Shown: piece after piece, positions 8,662 to 16,792 of the stretch
Layout of the letters: each line of letters opens with the position of its first letter
Position numbering within the stretch: position 1 is the first letter of the stretch
NCBI GenBank assembly: GCA_035403225.1
Contig: DAONET010000003.1
Span: 1-64,000 of the forward strand
Direction: 5' to 3'
Source: DAIRDK01 sp035403225
GTDB taxonomy: Bacteria; Bacteroidota; Bacteroidia; Bacteroidales; FEN-979
DNA length: 64,000 nt
Notes under the pieces: generated by a model
What the model was told of the DNA's origin: nothing
Databases searched by the model: none
Seen by the model: only the letters and a program-made list of their open reading frames with translations
Translations under genes and position numbers: made by a program

Positions 8662-9513
8662 TTACATGATAAAATCGTCGGGATCTGACAGGCTGTATTT
8701 ATAGAAGGCGCCCCGTTCTTCCGGAACCAGTCCGGAAAGATGTCCCTGAAAGTTCTGATAGATGACCATTTCGTTTTGCTTGTGCAGCAGGTGCAACGGC
8801 AGGTGGCTCGGACAAGCCTTTTCGCAGTTTCTGCAATCGACACAGCGTCCGGCCAGGTGCAGCGACCAGGTCATCAGCGCATGGAAAGCGCTGGACTCGG
8901 TGTTGGAACCGTTGTACAACGCCGATGAATCCTGATCAATACAACATTTGGCGCAGTAACAGAGCGGACAGGAATGACGGCAGGCATTACAGCGAATGCA
9001 GCTTGAGAAAACATCTTCGAAGTAAGCCGCCCGTTCGGTAAGCCCTTTGGCTGCGATCTCAAGAATATCGGCGTTTACCACATACTCTCTTTTGCCGGAA
9101 GGTGTCCCCAGCAGTTCGTCGTAAACCACGGCATCCGGCATCACACATTCCAGACAGTTTTGGGCTTTCCGGCCATCCTCTCCTAAAACTCCTTCGCACG
9201 CGATCCCGATAATGTAAAGGTTATCACGTTTAACCTGCGATTCGGTAAGGAGCAGATTGAGTGCCCGGCTGTCACAGCCTTTCACGACAATCCCGACCCG
9301 TTTGTTGCGGGTTTGTTCGAACTTCAGGTAGTTCACCAGGTTAAAGACCGAACGATCGTTGAAGACCAGTTTATCCACTTCGCCGGCATCGGTGATGATC
9401 ACGGGAACCTGGTTTTCATCGTACCCGGTACTCCGGTATCCGACGAAAACATCAATCTTCCCTTCGGAAAACAGCCTCGCAGCGATATCCTGTATTTGCT
9501 TTGTGTAGTCCAT
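8662..9513 (-). CDS. flxC: FlxC-type iron-sulfur subunit (FrhB-like N-terminus)
   Basis: A 283-residue iron-sulfur protein. The N-terminal part (about 1-160) resembles the coenzyme F420 hydrogenase beta-subunit domain, with VKGCDSRAL (78-86) and a Cys120/Cys123 pair. A Cys-dense segment at 172-191 (CIRCNACRHSC, then four more Cys) and a second cluster at 224-234 (CVDCRNCEKAC) would bind two [4Fe-4S] clusters, perhaps with an extra site. The start codon overlaps the flxD stop as TAATG, pointing to translational coupling. It is inferred to act as an electron relay within Flx-Hdr; the extra cysteines around 185-191 are not explained. Confidence 0.8.
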   Translation of the reverse strand: MDYTKQIQDIAARLFSEGKIDVFVGYRSTGYDENQVPVIITDAGEVDKLVFNDRSVFNLVNYLKFEQTRNKRVGIVVKGCDSRALNLLLTESQVKRDNLYIIGIACEGVLGEDGRKAQNCLECVMPDAVVYDELLGTPSGKREYVVNADILEIAAKGLTERAAYFEDVFSSCIRCNACRHSCPLCYCAKCCIDQDSSALYNGSNTESSAFHALMTWSLHLAGRCVDCRNCEKACPSHLPLHLLHKQNEMVIYQNFQGHLSGLVPEERGAFYKYSLSDPDDFIM

Positions 9514-9998
9514 TATCTGTTGAAGTTTTCTTTTTTATTCAAATGAAGGGGACCGAGTTTCCGGATATCCTGCGTCACTTTTTCTACCACTTTGGCGAAT
9601 TTGGGACCTTCGGCGGCAGAAACCCAGGAAAACTGGATGCGATCTTCGTGATATCCGACAAAATTCAATAACTTCTTGGTTACCAGAAATCTCCTGCGAG
9701 CAAAATAATTGCCTGTGATGTAATGACAATCACCCGGATGACAACCCGAAACCAATACTCCGTCGGCCGATGTCTGTAACGATTTGATCAGGAACCACGG
9801 ATCAACCCTGGAAGAACAGGGGACACGGATGATCCGGATGTTGGGAGGATACTGAATGCGGGATGTCCCGGTAAGGTCGGAACCGGCATAAGAACACCAG
9901 TTGCAGAGGATACCGATGATGACCGGCTGCCAGTCGGCAGGAGCCTCCAGCTGAGGCTTTTCGATGCTGACGATCTTATTTTTTACTTCTGAATCCAT
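9513..9998 (-). CDS. flxD: FlxD / MvhD-like [2Fe-2S] protein
   Basis: A 161-residue protein of the MvhD family (methyl-viologen-reducing hydrogenase delta subunit). The conserved cysteines Cys32, Cys35, Cys61, Cys86 and Cys91 (segments LCNWCSYAG and SGCHPGDCHY) are in place for the [2Fe-2S] cluster. In methanogens MvhD docks hydrogenase to HdrA; in bacteria it docks the Flx module. Here no MvhA or MvhG hydrogenase gene is present, so Flx is the expected electron source. The start overlaps the hdrA stop and the stop overlaps the flxC start, both as TAATG. Confidence 0.9.
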   Translation of the reverse strand: MDSEVKNKIVSIEKPQLEAPADWQPVIIGILCNWCSYAGSDLTGTSRIQYPPNIRIIRVPCSSRVDPWFLIKSLQTSADGVLVSGCHPGDCHYITGNYFARRRFLVTKKLLNFVGYHEDRIQFSWVSAAEGPKFAKVVEKVTQDIRKLGPLHLNKKENFNR

Positions 9999-11971
9999 TA
10001 GATTGAAACTATCTCATTAATGATCTGTGAATCTGTGAACCCGGCAAGTGAAATGGCCATGCTGCGACAAACGGCAGCGCAGGAGCCGCAACCCTGGCAG
10101 ACTCCTTCGTTGATCTTTGCCACGATACGCATCTCTTTCGATCCGCGGGCCACCGGAATCTCTTCGGCGGTAATAGCCTGATACGGACAAACTTTGATAC
10201 AATTCTGGCATCCGGAACAATTATCAGTGTTGACGGTCGAGATCATCGGGTCTTTCTGCATCGTATCTCCCGAGAACAATCCGCAAACCTTAGCTGCACA
10301 AGCAGATGCCTGAGAGACTGTATCGGGGATATCTTTGGGGGCCTGGGTACAACCGGCCAGGAAAATACCGGCTTTGGCTGTTTCGACCGGTCTCAGCTTG
10401 GGATGGGCTTCCGACATGTAACCATATTTGTCGTAAGATACCCCCAGCAACCGTGCCAGGTCGGGATTATCCTTGTTGGGGATGATAGCCGTGGCCAGTA
10501 CGACGAGGTCAGCTTCCACTTCAACTACCTGGCCGAGTTGTCCGTCTTCCCCGCGAACGATCAGTTTATCATCTTTCCGGTATATCTTTGAAACACGCCC
10601 GCGCAGATAAGTGGCGCCGGTCTCAACCTGAGCCCGCTTGACGAACTCTTCGTATCCTTTTCCGGCAGCACGGATATCCATGTAAAAGATGTAGGCATGG
10701 GAATCGTGTACTTTGTGGTGAAGCAGGATGGCATGCTTGGCTGTATACATGCAGCAGATCTTCGAACAATACTCAATGCCTTTGGCTTCATCGCGCGAAC
10801 CGATACATTTGATGAACACAACCGTTTTCGGCACTTTGCCATCGGAAGGTCTGACGGGAACCCCGCCGGTCGGACCGTTGGCCGAAACCATCCGTTCGAA
10901 TTCAAGCGAAGTGATGATGTCTTTGAAACGGCCTACGCCATATTCTTCATATGGTTTGGGATCCCAGAGATCATACCCGGTAGCGACCACCACTGCGCCG
11001 ATCTCCCGTTCAATGATCTCATCCTTCATGGTATAATCGATAGCTCCTTTTTCGCATACCTTTGCGCAAATCCCGCATTTCCCTTTCAACAGCATGTTGC
11101 AGTGGTTTGCATCAATGACCGGTTTGTTGGGGACAGCCTGGGGGAACGGAGTATAGATGGCTTTCCGTTTATCAATTCCCATGTTGTATTCATTGGGAAC
11201 CTTTACCGGGCATTTTTGCTGGCAGGCGCCGCAACCGGTACAGGTCGAGAAATTGACGTAGGATGCTTTCTTTTTGATCTTGACTTTGTAATTCCCCACG
11301 AATCCGTCGAGTTCCATCACTTCCGAATAAGGGATCAGCTCAATGTACGGATGTGAGGCCACATCGACCATTTTCGGGGTCAGGATGCATTGAGAGCAGT
11401 CGAGTGTCGGGAAAGTCTCATCCAGCTGAGCCATACGGCCGCCGATGGACGGGCTTTTCTCAACCAGAACGACCGGGATTTTTGCATCGGCGATATCAAG
11501 GGCTGCCTGTATCCCGGCGATGCCTCCGCCAATGACAAGGGCGCGTTTGGTAACGGGGACCGAGATGGCATGCAACTGTTCGTTGGCAATGGATTTTGCA
11601 ACCGCCATGCGGATCAGGTCGGCCGCTTTTTCCGTGGCCGACTTTTTATCTTTTTGATGGACCCAGGAAGAATGTTCGCGGATATTGGCTATCTCCAGCA
11701 GGTAAGGGTTCAATCCTGCTTCGGCGACCGCTCTTCGGAAGGTTTTCTCATGCATACGGGGCGAGCAGGCTGCCACCACGACCGAGGTTAGCCGGTTCTG
11801 TACAATGGCATCCTTGATGATCTGCTGGCCCGGATCCGAGCACATGTATTTGTAATGGACCGCGAATTTTACATCCTTGATCTTCTTCGACTCTTCAACA
11901 ACTGCGGGAACGTCGACGAAATCGGCGATGTTAGCACCGCAAAAACAGACGAAAACACCAACTCTTGCCAT
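9998..11971 (-). CDS. hdrA: HdrA, FAD-containing heterodisulfide reductase-like subunit
   Basis: A 657-residue full-length HdrA. The N-terminal [4Fe-4S] domain has Cys9, Cys11, Cys44 and Cys69. The FAD-binding thioredoxin-reductase-like domain has GGGIAG at 148-153 and DCSQC at 191-195. An inserted ferredoxin motif is at 244-254 (CTGCGACQQKC), and two C-terminal [4Fe-4S] motifs are visible (CSGCQNCIKVC and CQGCGSCAAVC). In characterised complexes the HdrA flavin is the bifurcation site, sending one electron to ferredoxin and one to HdrB. It is coupled by TAATG to hdrB upstream and flxD downstream. Bifurcation here is inferred from intact architecture. Confidence 0.93.
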   Translation of the reverse strand: MARVGVFVCFCGANIADFVDVPAVVEESKKIKDVKFAVHYKYMCSDPGQQIIKDAIVQNRLTSVVVAACSPRMHEKTFRRAVAEAGLNPYLLEIANIREHSSWVHQKDKKSATEKAADLIRMAVAKSIANEQLHAISVPVTKRALVIGGGIAGIQAALDIADAKIPVVLVEKSPSIGGRMAQLDETFPTLDCSQCILTPKMVDVASHPYIELIPYSEVMELDGFVGNYKVKIKKKASYVNFSTCTGCGACQQKCPVKVPNEYNMGIDKRKAIYTPFPQAVPNKPVIDANHCNMLLKGKCGICAKVCEKGAIDYTMKDEIIEREIGAVVVATGYDLWDPKPYEEYGVGRFKDIITSLEFERMVSANGPTGGVPVRPSDGKVPKTVVFIKCIGSRDEAKGIEYCSKICCMYTAKHAILLHHKVHDSHAYIFYMDIRAAGKGYEEFVKRAQVETGATYLRGRVSKIYRKDDKLIVRGEDGQLGQVVEVEADLVVLATAIIPNKDNPDLARLLGVSYDKYGYMSEAHPKLRPVETAKAGIFLAGCTQAPKDIPDTVSQASACAAKVCGLFSGDTMQKDPMISTVNTDNCSGCQNCIKVCPYQAITAEEIPVARGSKEMRIVAKINEGVCQGCGSCAAVCRSMAISLAGFTDSQIINEIVSI

Positions 11972-12912
11972 TAGTTATCCTCGCTTTCTGCTTCGACAGC
12001 TTTTTTAGGTTTAGTAACTTTTTCAGCGGGTTCCTCCGTTTCTCCGATACGCGCAAGCGCCGGTTCAATCGGGACGATATGTTTGCCCGGCAGGAGGTCA
12101 GATACCGGGTAACCGAAGGCAAGTGCCATCAGTTGTGTGAAGTAAAACACAGGGATGTTGTATTTCACTCCCTGGAGTTTTTCAATGTCGGGTTGACGCA
12201 TGTCGAGGTTCGACTGGCATAAAGGGCAGGCAACCACCATCGCGTGTGCACCTGCTTCTTTGGCCATTTCCAGAATTTTCCCGCTCAGATTAAGTACCAC
12301 TTCCGGGGTTGATATGGCAAAAGAGGCTCCGCAACATTCAGTTTTATAATCAAAGTCAACGGCGGTAGCCCCCAGCGCTTCCACCAGCCGGTCCATGGAC
12401 ATGGGGTATTCGGGCGAATCGAACTGTGTGACCGCTTTGGGGCGGGTAAGCAGGCATCCGTAATAACAGGCCACTTTCAGTCCGGTGAGGGGATATTTTA
12501 CCAGCGATTTGATCTTTTCCAGTCCTACCTCTTCATAGCAAAACTGCAGCATGGATTTCACCTCGACAGTGCCCTTAAAAGTGCCTTCTTCAACGATCGA
12601 GCTTAATTTTTGGGCCAGTTCAGGATGCGCTTCCAGTTCGTATTTGGCGGTTTTCATCCTTGAGTAACAGGAAGCGCAGGGAATCCCCATGGTTTTGTTG
12701 TCCATCTTTTCGGCCAGGATAAGATTCCGCATCGGGAGGGCCATGGCGAGGTTATCCGTCATAGCATGGGCTGAAGTAGCGCCGCAACAATTCCAGTCGG
12801 GGATCTCTTCCAGTTCCACTTCCAGGGTCTTCATCACCTTTCTCAGGGTATGATCGAACTCTTCGCTGGTACCATGGGCGGAACACCCAGGAAAATAAGT
12901 CAGTTTTTTCAT
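11971..12912 (-). CDS. hdrB: HdrB, heterodisulfide reductase-like catalytic subunit (CCG protein)
   Basis: A 313-residue protein with two CCG domains that bind the noncubane [4Fe-4S] clusters where disulfides are cleaved. First motif: Cys10, Cys42-Cys43-Gly, Cys79-x-x-Cys82 (spacing CX31CCX35CXXC). Second: Cys153, Cys193-Cys194-Gly, Cys229-x-x-Cys232. Both are complete, so it should be catalytically competent. A charged, low-complexity Glu/Lys tail follows residue 290 and is not part of the family core. It starts 12 nt after hdrC and is TAATG-coupled to hdrA. The physiological disulfide is unknown: no DsrC or other thiol carrier gene is in the window. Confidence 0.92.
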   Translation of the reverse strand: MKKLTYFPGCSAHGTSEEFDHTLRKVMKTLEVELEEIPDWNCCGATSAHAMTDNLAMALPMRNLILAEKMDNKTMGIPCASCYSRMKTAKYELEAHPELAQKLSSIVEEGTFKGTVEVKSMLQFCYEEVGLEKIKSLVKYPLTGLKVACYYGCLLTRPKAVTQFDSPEYPMSMDRLVEALGATAVDFDYKTECCGASFAISTPEVVLNLSGKILEMAKEAGAHAMVVACPLCQSNLDMRQPDIEKLQGVKYNIPVFYFTQLMALAFGYPVSDLLPGKHIVPIEPALARIGETEEPAEKVTKPKKAVEAESEDN

Positions 12913-12924
12913 GAAAAAGCAGGT

Positions 12925-13497
12925 TTATTTACTTTTCTCGAGTTTTTCAGCAATATCGTACATCTTCTTGATAGCTTTTGCGCTCTTGACGCCAGGTCCG
13001 GGGAAGAGTTTAATCTTTCCCTTTAACAAAGCTTTGGGGGCCAGCTGCATATTCTGGAAGAGATTCCGGGTGCGGATATTGAATTCTGCCATCAGGCGAA
13101 GTTCATAGTTGCGGCCGTACAACCGCACCATGTTGTTGAAGATTTCGTGGAAATGGCGGATATCTTTCACGCGTTTTGATCCCGGTTTTACGTGCTCTTC
13201 GATGGCCATGTGCCGCAATGTCTCCATGACCTTCGGGATATCGATCTCACGCGGGCAACGGCCTGCGCAAGCAGAGCAGGTCAGGCAGTACCAGCTTGAG
13301 TTGGCTGCAAGGATAGCCTCTTTCCGGCCGATCTTGATCAACTGCATGATCTCCCGCGGGGGGAAATCCATGTAACCGGCAACAGGGCAGGTCCCGACAC
13401 ATTTTCCGCATTGGTAGCAGTTAAGGACATTTTGCCCACTCCTTTTGTTGACCACTTCAAGCAGGGGATTTTTTTGGTCTTGTCCGAGTGTTATCAT
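12925..13497 (-). CDS. hdrC: HdrC, two-[4Fe-4S] heterodisulfide reductase-like subunit
   Basis: A 190-residue iron-sulfur protein with two ferredoxin motifs: Cys27/30/33/37 and Cys71/74/77/81. The rest is a helical C-terminal region typical of HdrC. It carries electrons from HdrA to HdrB. It is the first gene of the seven-gene operon, transcribed from a -7 box at 13546-13553 with a leader of about 46 nt. There is no membrane segment, so the complex is soluble rather than membrane-bound HdrDE-like. Confidence 0.92.
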   Translation of the reverse strand: MITLGQDQKNPLLEVVNKRSGQNVLNCYQCGKCVGTCPVAGYMDFPPREIMQLIKIGRKEAILAANSSWYCLTCSACAGRCPREIDIPKVMETLRHMAIEEHVKPGSKRVKDIRHFHEIFNNMVRLYGRNYELRLMAEFNIRTRNLFQNMQLAPKALLKGKIKLFPGPGVKSAKAIKKMYDIAEKLEKSK

Positions 13498-13545
13498 ATC
13501 GTATGAGAAACTTGATAAAGTTTTGCTGTGAAATATTTAACAACA

Positions 13546-13553
13546 CAAATTTA
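13546..13553 (-). promoter_or_regulatory. -7 promoter box (TAAATTTG) of the hdr-flx operon
   Basis: Minus-strand TAAATTTG fits TAnnTTTG, with a TTTG at 13577-13580 about 23 nt further upstream as a possible -33 element. The tonB terminator at 13648-13680 isolates this promoter from the upstream operon. Confidence 0.55.
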
Positions 13554-13647
13554 AAAAAAGTTTTGGTAGTAAACAGCAAAAAAACGGAATAAATATTGAT
13601 TTGCTGTTGTTTAAATTTGGTTAGTCGATTACTTGAATCCGCAGGAT

Positions 13648-13680
13648 AAAAAAAACCGCTTCATTCGAAGCGGTTTTTTT
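13648..13680 (-). terminator. Rho-independent terminator of the pst-exb-tonB operon
   Basis: A 7-bp GC-rich stem (13656-13662 with 13667-13673) and a 4-nt loop, flanked by A/T runs. On the minus strand a T-run of seven or more follows the stem 16 nt after the tonB stop. The symmetric T-run lets it work in both directions. Confidence 0.85.
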
Positions 13681-13695
13681 AGGTTATTCACGTAA

Positions 13696-14478
13696 TTATT
13701 GCAGCGTAAACCGTATAGGTAGGTTGAACTGTACACGAACGGGGACGCCACGTTGTTTACCGGGGACCCATTTCGGCATACCCCGTACAACCCTGACGGC
13801 TTCTTCGTCGCATCCTCCACCGATACCACGGAGTACGCGTACATCGGTGATAGATCCGTCGACTTCAACCACGAACGTGACGAACACTCTTCCCTGGATA
13901 CCAAGTTCCTTGGCTTCTTCCGGATACCTGATATTTTCTTTCAGGTATTTCATACGGCCTTCTTCGCCCCCGGGATAACCAGGTTGTTCTTCAACCACGG
14001 TGAAAATTTCGGCTTCGACTTTCTGTTCAATTACTTGTGGTTTTTCATCCTTTATCTCGATTTCGACATCTTCGGTAGGAACTTCCGTATTTCCTTTAGC
14101 GGAAAGGTCATCCTGCGTCATGAGGCCGGTTTCGATATTGGTATCTTCAACCACAACAGGTGCTGTAAATTTCACTTTTTCCACGATTGCATCGGGTGGT
14201 GGAGGAGGGGGAGGAGGAGGAGGTAATTCTTCCTTCATCACCTTCATCATTTCCACCGATACAGTTTTTTCCTTCTCCCTGATCAGACGTGTTTTATTAA
14301 TATAGGCGCTGATCAGAGGGTAGGCAACAACACCAGCTAGAATGAGTAGCCCGATGATCATGGAGATTGTAACATATTTCCGGTATTTTTTACGCAGGAA
14401 ATATGAGCCGTAATCCTTGTTTCTCTTTTCAAAAACAAGATCTTCAAGGGTTTCGGGATATTCTTTTTCCATTGCCAT
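13696..14478 (-). CDS. tonB: Energy transducer TonB
   Basis: A 260-residue TonB counted from the ATG at 14478; a further ATG at 14472 is equally possible, and the frame's first codon is a TTG that I left out. A short cytoplasmic N-terminus contains the KRNKDYGSY segment seen in Bacteroidota TonB. One membrane helix (about 36-58) follows, then a ten-proline run, an acidic periplasmic spacer and a C-terminal TonB_C domain (YPGG, then GIQGRVFVTFVV and CDEEAVRV). It transmits proton-motive force from ExbBD to outer-membrane receptors. It is the last gene of the operon and is followed by a strong terminator. Confidence 0.93.
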   Translation of the reverse strand: MAMEKEYPETLEDLVFEKRNKDYGSYFLRKKYRKYVTISMIIGLLILAGVVAYPLISAYINKTRLIREKEKTVSVEMMKVMKEELPPPPPPPPPPDAIVEKVKFTAPVVVEDTNIETGLMTQDDLSAKGNTEVPTEDVEIEIKDEKPQVIEQKVEAEIFTVVEEQPGYPGGEEGRMKYLKENIRYPEEAKELGIQGRVFVTFVVEVDGSITDVRVLRGIGGGCDEEAVRVVRGMPKWVPGKQRGVPVRVQFNLPIRFTLQ

Positions 14479-14513
14479 ACACAATCTTTTTAATCCGTTT
14501 CAATCATTGCCAC

Positions 14514-15149
14514 TCATTTGGGAGCGACTTTCAGCATATTCAGTTCGATATCCGAAGGATCGACAACAGCGTAGCTGGCAATATTGCAGATAGCCATTTC
14601 ATCAATAGCGTTCACAATATCTTTGTACTTGGCTTTACTGTCGGCCTTAATCAGTACGATCGGGCCCTTTTTGTCGTCCTTTTTCATGTTCTTGATCTCT
14701 TCATCAGCGATACTATCGGCCACGACCATTTTTCCGGTCAACCTTTTATCGCGGTATTCATAAATTTTGGTGAAAAGGTCACGATTTTTATCGAGCAATA
14801 TTTTCCGAATGCCATCTTTGCTGAAGTTTGTTTTGATCAGCTGAGGCAACGGTTTACTGGGATCAGCCATGCCATGGTAGTAATACACCTGGTGATCGGC
14901 GGTAAGGAGGATGCTAAACGTCCTTTCGGCAGAGATCTTGGGTGCATTCTTGGTATCAGATGAATTGTCCTTTTCCGGCATCGTGATCACCATGACTTTT
15001 GCTTTACTGAAGGCAGTGGTAAGCATGAAGAAAGTTACCAGAAGGCACATCAGGTCAACCATAGGGGTCATATCGACCCTGGCGCTGAACTTCTTGACTT
15101 TCCGCTTTCCGCCTTTTTTCCCTTTTTCGTCACTAATTATTTCGGCCAT
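14514..15149 (-). CDS. exbD: ExbD/TolR-family protein (second copy)
   Basis: A 211-residue ExbD. A basic N-terminus precedes VDMTPMVDL, which carries the conserved membrane Asp that conducts protons, and one transmembrane helix (about 28-47). The periplasmic domain is longer than in E. coli ExbD (about 140 residues) because of a lysine-rich insert in the middle. It ends with the usual VIKADxxxxY-like pattern (VLIKADSKAKYKD). It is the fifth gene of the operon, 27 nt after the first exbD. Confidence 0.9.
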   Translation of the reverse strand: MAEIISDEKGKKGGKRKVKKFSARVDMTPMVDLMCLLVTFFMLTTAFSKAKVMVITMPEKDNSSDTKNAPKISAERTFSILLTADHQVYYYHGMADPSKPLPQLIKTNFSKDGIRKILLDKNRDLFTKIYEYRDKRLTGKMVVADSIADEEIKNMKKDDKKGPIVLIKADSKAKYKDIVNAIDEMAICNIASYAVVDPSDIELNMLKVAPK

Positions 15150-15176
15150 GTTTTCTTCTTTTAAGGTGAACTCCTT

Positions 15177-15818
15177 TTATTGTGCCGGAGGCAAATCATT
15201 TAGTTTTACTTCCTGCTTTAGGAGATTTGTAACGAGATTGAATTTATTCACCCCGTTTTCCTGCAAAAGGTCCATGACTTTCTTAACTTTAGTATAATCC
15301 GTTTCGGCATCTGCTTTGATAGCTACCTCGGCAGAGATATTCGTTAAACGGGCTGACCGGATCCACCAGGCGAGCTGGTTGTCGGTTGAATCCATTGGAA
15401 TACCACTCTGCAGACGATCTTTTTCTTTGCTATCGTTAGAATTAATCCAGGTTTGTAAATCCTTAATAGGCATACCGAACGAGGCCATGTTTTCGAACTT
15501 TTTAATATCCTTCGGTGTGAAGGTGATTTTGTATTGTTCGCCCATCTTTTTCAGCAGATCAACACGGAAGTGTCTGGAAGTATCTTTCCCATTGTCAATA
15601 TTGAAAAACACTTTCCCGTCTTTTGCCACATAGATGGTCATGATATCGTTATCGGGTGCCTGTTTTTCGGAAACTGAAACCGGAGTTTCAATCACCGCAG
15701 GTTCCTGGGGACGAAACGTACTTGTTAAAATAAAGAAAGTCAACAGCAAGGTAAACAGGTCCACCATAGGCGTCATGTCTACGTGTGGGGATCTTGCCGG
15801 TTGTTTAATCTTAGGCAT
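15177..15818 (-). CDS. exbD: ExbD/TolR-family protein (first copy)
   Basis: A 213-residue ExbD with HVDMTPMVDLFTLLLTFF, the proton-relay Asp and a single membrane helix near the N-terminus. A large periplasmic domain contains an extra segment (about 80-145) before the conserved EVAIKADAETDYTKVK end. It is only distantly similar to the second copy, so the pair is not a recent duplication. Two ExbD paralogues next to one ExbB are common in this phylum and may form a mixed complex. It lies 58 nt after exbB. Confidence 0.9.
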   Translation of the reverse strand: MPKIKQPARSPHVDMTPMVDLFTLLLTFFILTSTFRPQEPAVIETPVSVSEKQAPDNDIMTIYVAKDGKVFFNIDNGKDTSRHFRVDLLKKMGEQYKITFTPKDIKKFENMASFGMPIKDLQTWINSNDSKEKDRLQSGIPMDSTDNQLAWWIRSARLTNISAEVAIKADAETDYTKVKKVMDLLQENGVNKFNLVTNLLKQEVKLNDLPPAQ

Positions 15819-15876
15819 ATCTTTATCCTTTTAAATGATGAATACCAGTACGTTTTACCTTCTTGCCATCAACTGC

Positions 15877-16701
15877 TTATTTGCTAGCAGCAGCGAACGA
15901 CTGAACAAGGCTGAATCCTGCTTCATCAATTTTATAGGTAAAGCCGTCGACCTGTGTTGAATAGAAGTTATAGAAAATGATGGCAAGTAATGAACCGGCG
16001 ATACCGAAAGCGGTGTTGATCAGAGCTTCCGAAATACCAGTGGAAAGTGCCAATGCGTCAGGAGCGCCAGCTTGTGCCAAAGCGCCAAATGCGCGGATCA
16101 TCCCTAATACGGTTCCAAGCAGACCGCACAACACAGAGATGGAAGCAATGGTGGAAAGAATAACAAGGTTCCGGGATAGCATCGGGAGTTCAAGAGCCGT
16201 AGCTTCTTCAAACTCTTTCTGCAGTGAAAGGATCTTCTGGTCTTTTTCCAGTTTGGCGTCAGCCTGTAATGCTCTGTAACGGAGTAAACCGGCTTTCATA
16301 ACATTGGCCAGTGAACCTCTTTGTTTATCGCATGATGTGATAGCGTCTTCAATCTTATCGTTATCCAAAAGGGTTTGCAGATTCTTAACAAAAACATTGA
16401 GTCTGCCTCTGCCTTTAGCACGGGTAAGAGAAATAGCTCTTTCGATAACGAAAATGATCAGCGTCAGGTTGATGGTCATCAGAAGAGGTACGATGAAACC
16501 ACCTTTGTAGATCATTGCCAGATAATTACCGGGCAGTGGAGCTCCTGCAGGGTTACCTCCCTGGAAGTTGATCGGTGCTCCCATCACATATTTATAGATC
16601 AACCAGGAGACGATCAAAGAAACGATCATAACTCCCAGGGTAAACGATGATCTCAAAGCGCTACCTAACGTCTGTCCGCCTTTGTTGCTTGTTTTGCTCA
16701 T
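15877..16701 (-). CDS. exbB: ExbB/TolQ/MotA-family proton channel protein
   Basis: A 274-residue MotA/TolQ/ExbB protein. Membrane helices are visible at about 17-37, 68-92, 176-205 and 225-247. The last two hold the conserved LLGTVLGMIRAF and GIAGSLLAIIFYNFY channel segments. The extra first helix is typical of Bacteroidota ExbB. It pairs with the two ExbD proteins to power TonB. An internal -7 box at 16762-16769 suggests extra transcription of exbB-exbD-exbD-tonB apart from the pstS promoter. Confidence 0.92.
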   Translation of the reverse strand: MSKTSNKGGQTLGSALRSSFTLGVMIVSLIVSWLIYKYVMGAPINFQGGNPAGAPLPGNYLAMIYKGGFIVPLLMTINLTLIIFVIERAISLTRAKGRGRLNVFVKNLQTLLDNDKIEDAITSCDKQRGSLANVMKAGLLRYRALQADAKLEKDQKILSLQKEFEEATALELPMLSRNLVILSTIASISVLCGLLGTVLGMIRAFGALAQAGAPDALALSTGISEALINTAFGIAGSLLAIIFYNFYSTQVDGFTYKIDEAGFSLVQSFAAASK

Positions 16702-16761
16702 TGTAAAAAGGGTTTTTGGTTATTAATCGGTTGATTTACTTTACAATTAAAATGAGAACTA

Positions 16762-16769
16762 CAAAAGTA
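16762..16769 (-). promoter_or_regulatory. -7 promoter box (TACTTTTG), internal promoter for exbB
   Basis: Minus-strand TACTTTTG in the 91-nt gap between the TPR gene and exbB; leader about 58 nt. It would uncouple the Exb/TonB part of the operon from pstS. Confidence 0.5.
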
Positions 16770-16792
16770 CTAAAATTATTGTTATTTTTTGG

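Noticed and set aside
6709..9513. Anaerobic sulfite reductase or sulfhydrogenase operon
   Set aside because: FlxA and FlxB resemble AsrB/HydG and AsrA/HydB, but AsrC and hydrogenase large and small subunits are absent while hdrABC and the MvhD-type gene are present.
13612..13619. Plus-strand TAAATTTG about 30 nt before the bidirectional terminator, as a small RNA promoter
   Set aside because: No -33 element, no conserved product, and the box is likely chance in an A/T-rich gap.
14190..14225. GGA/GGT-rich low-complexity tract as a regulatory repeat
   Set aside because: It encodes the ten-proline spacer of TonB, which fully explains it.
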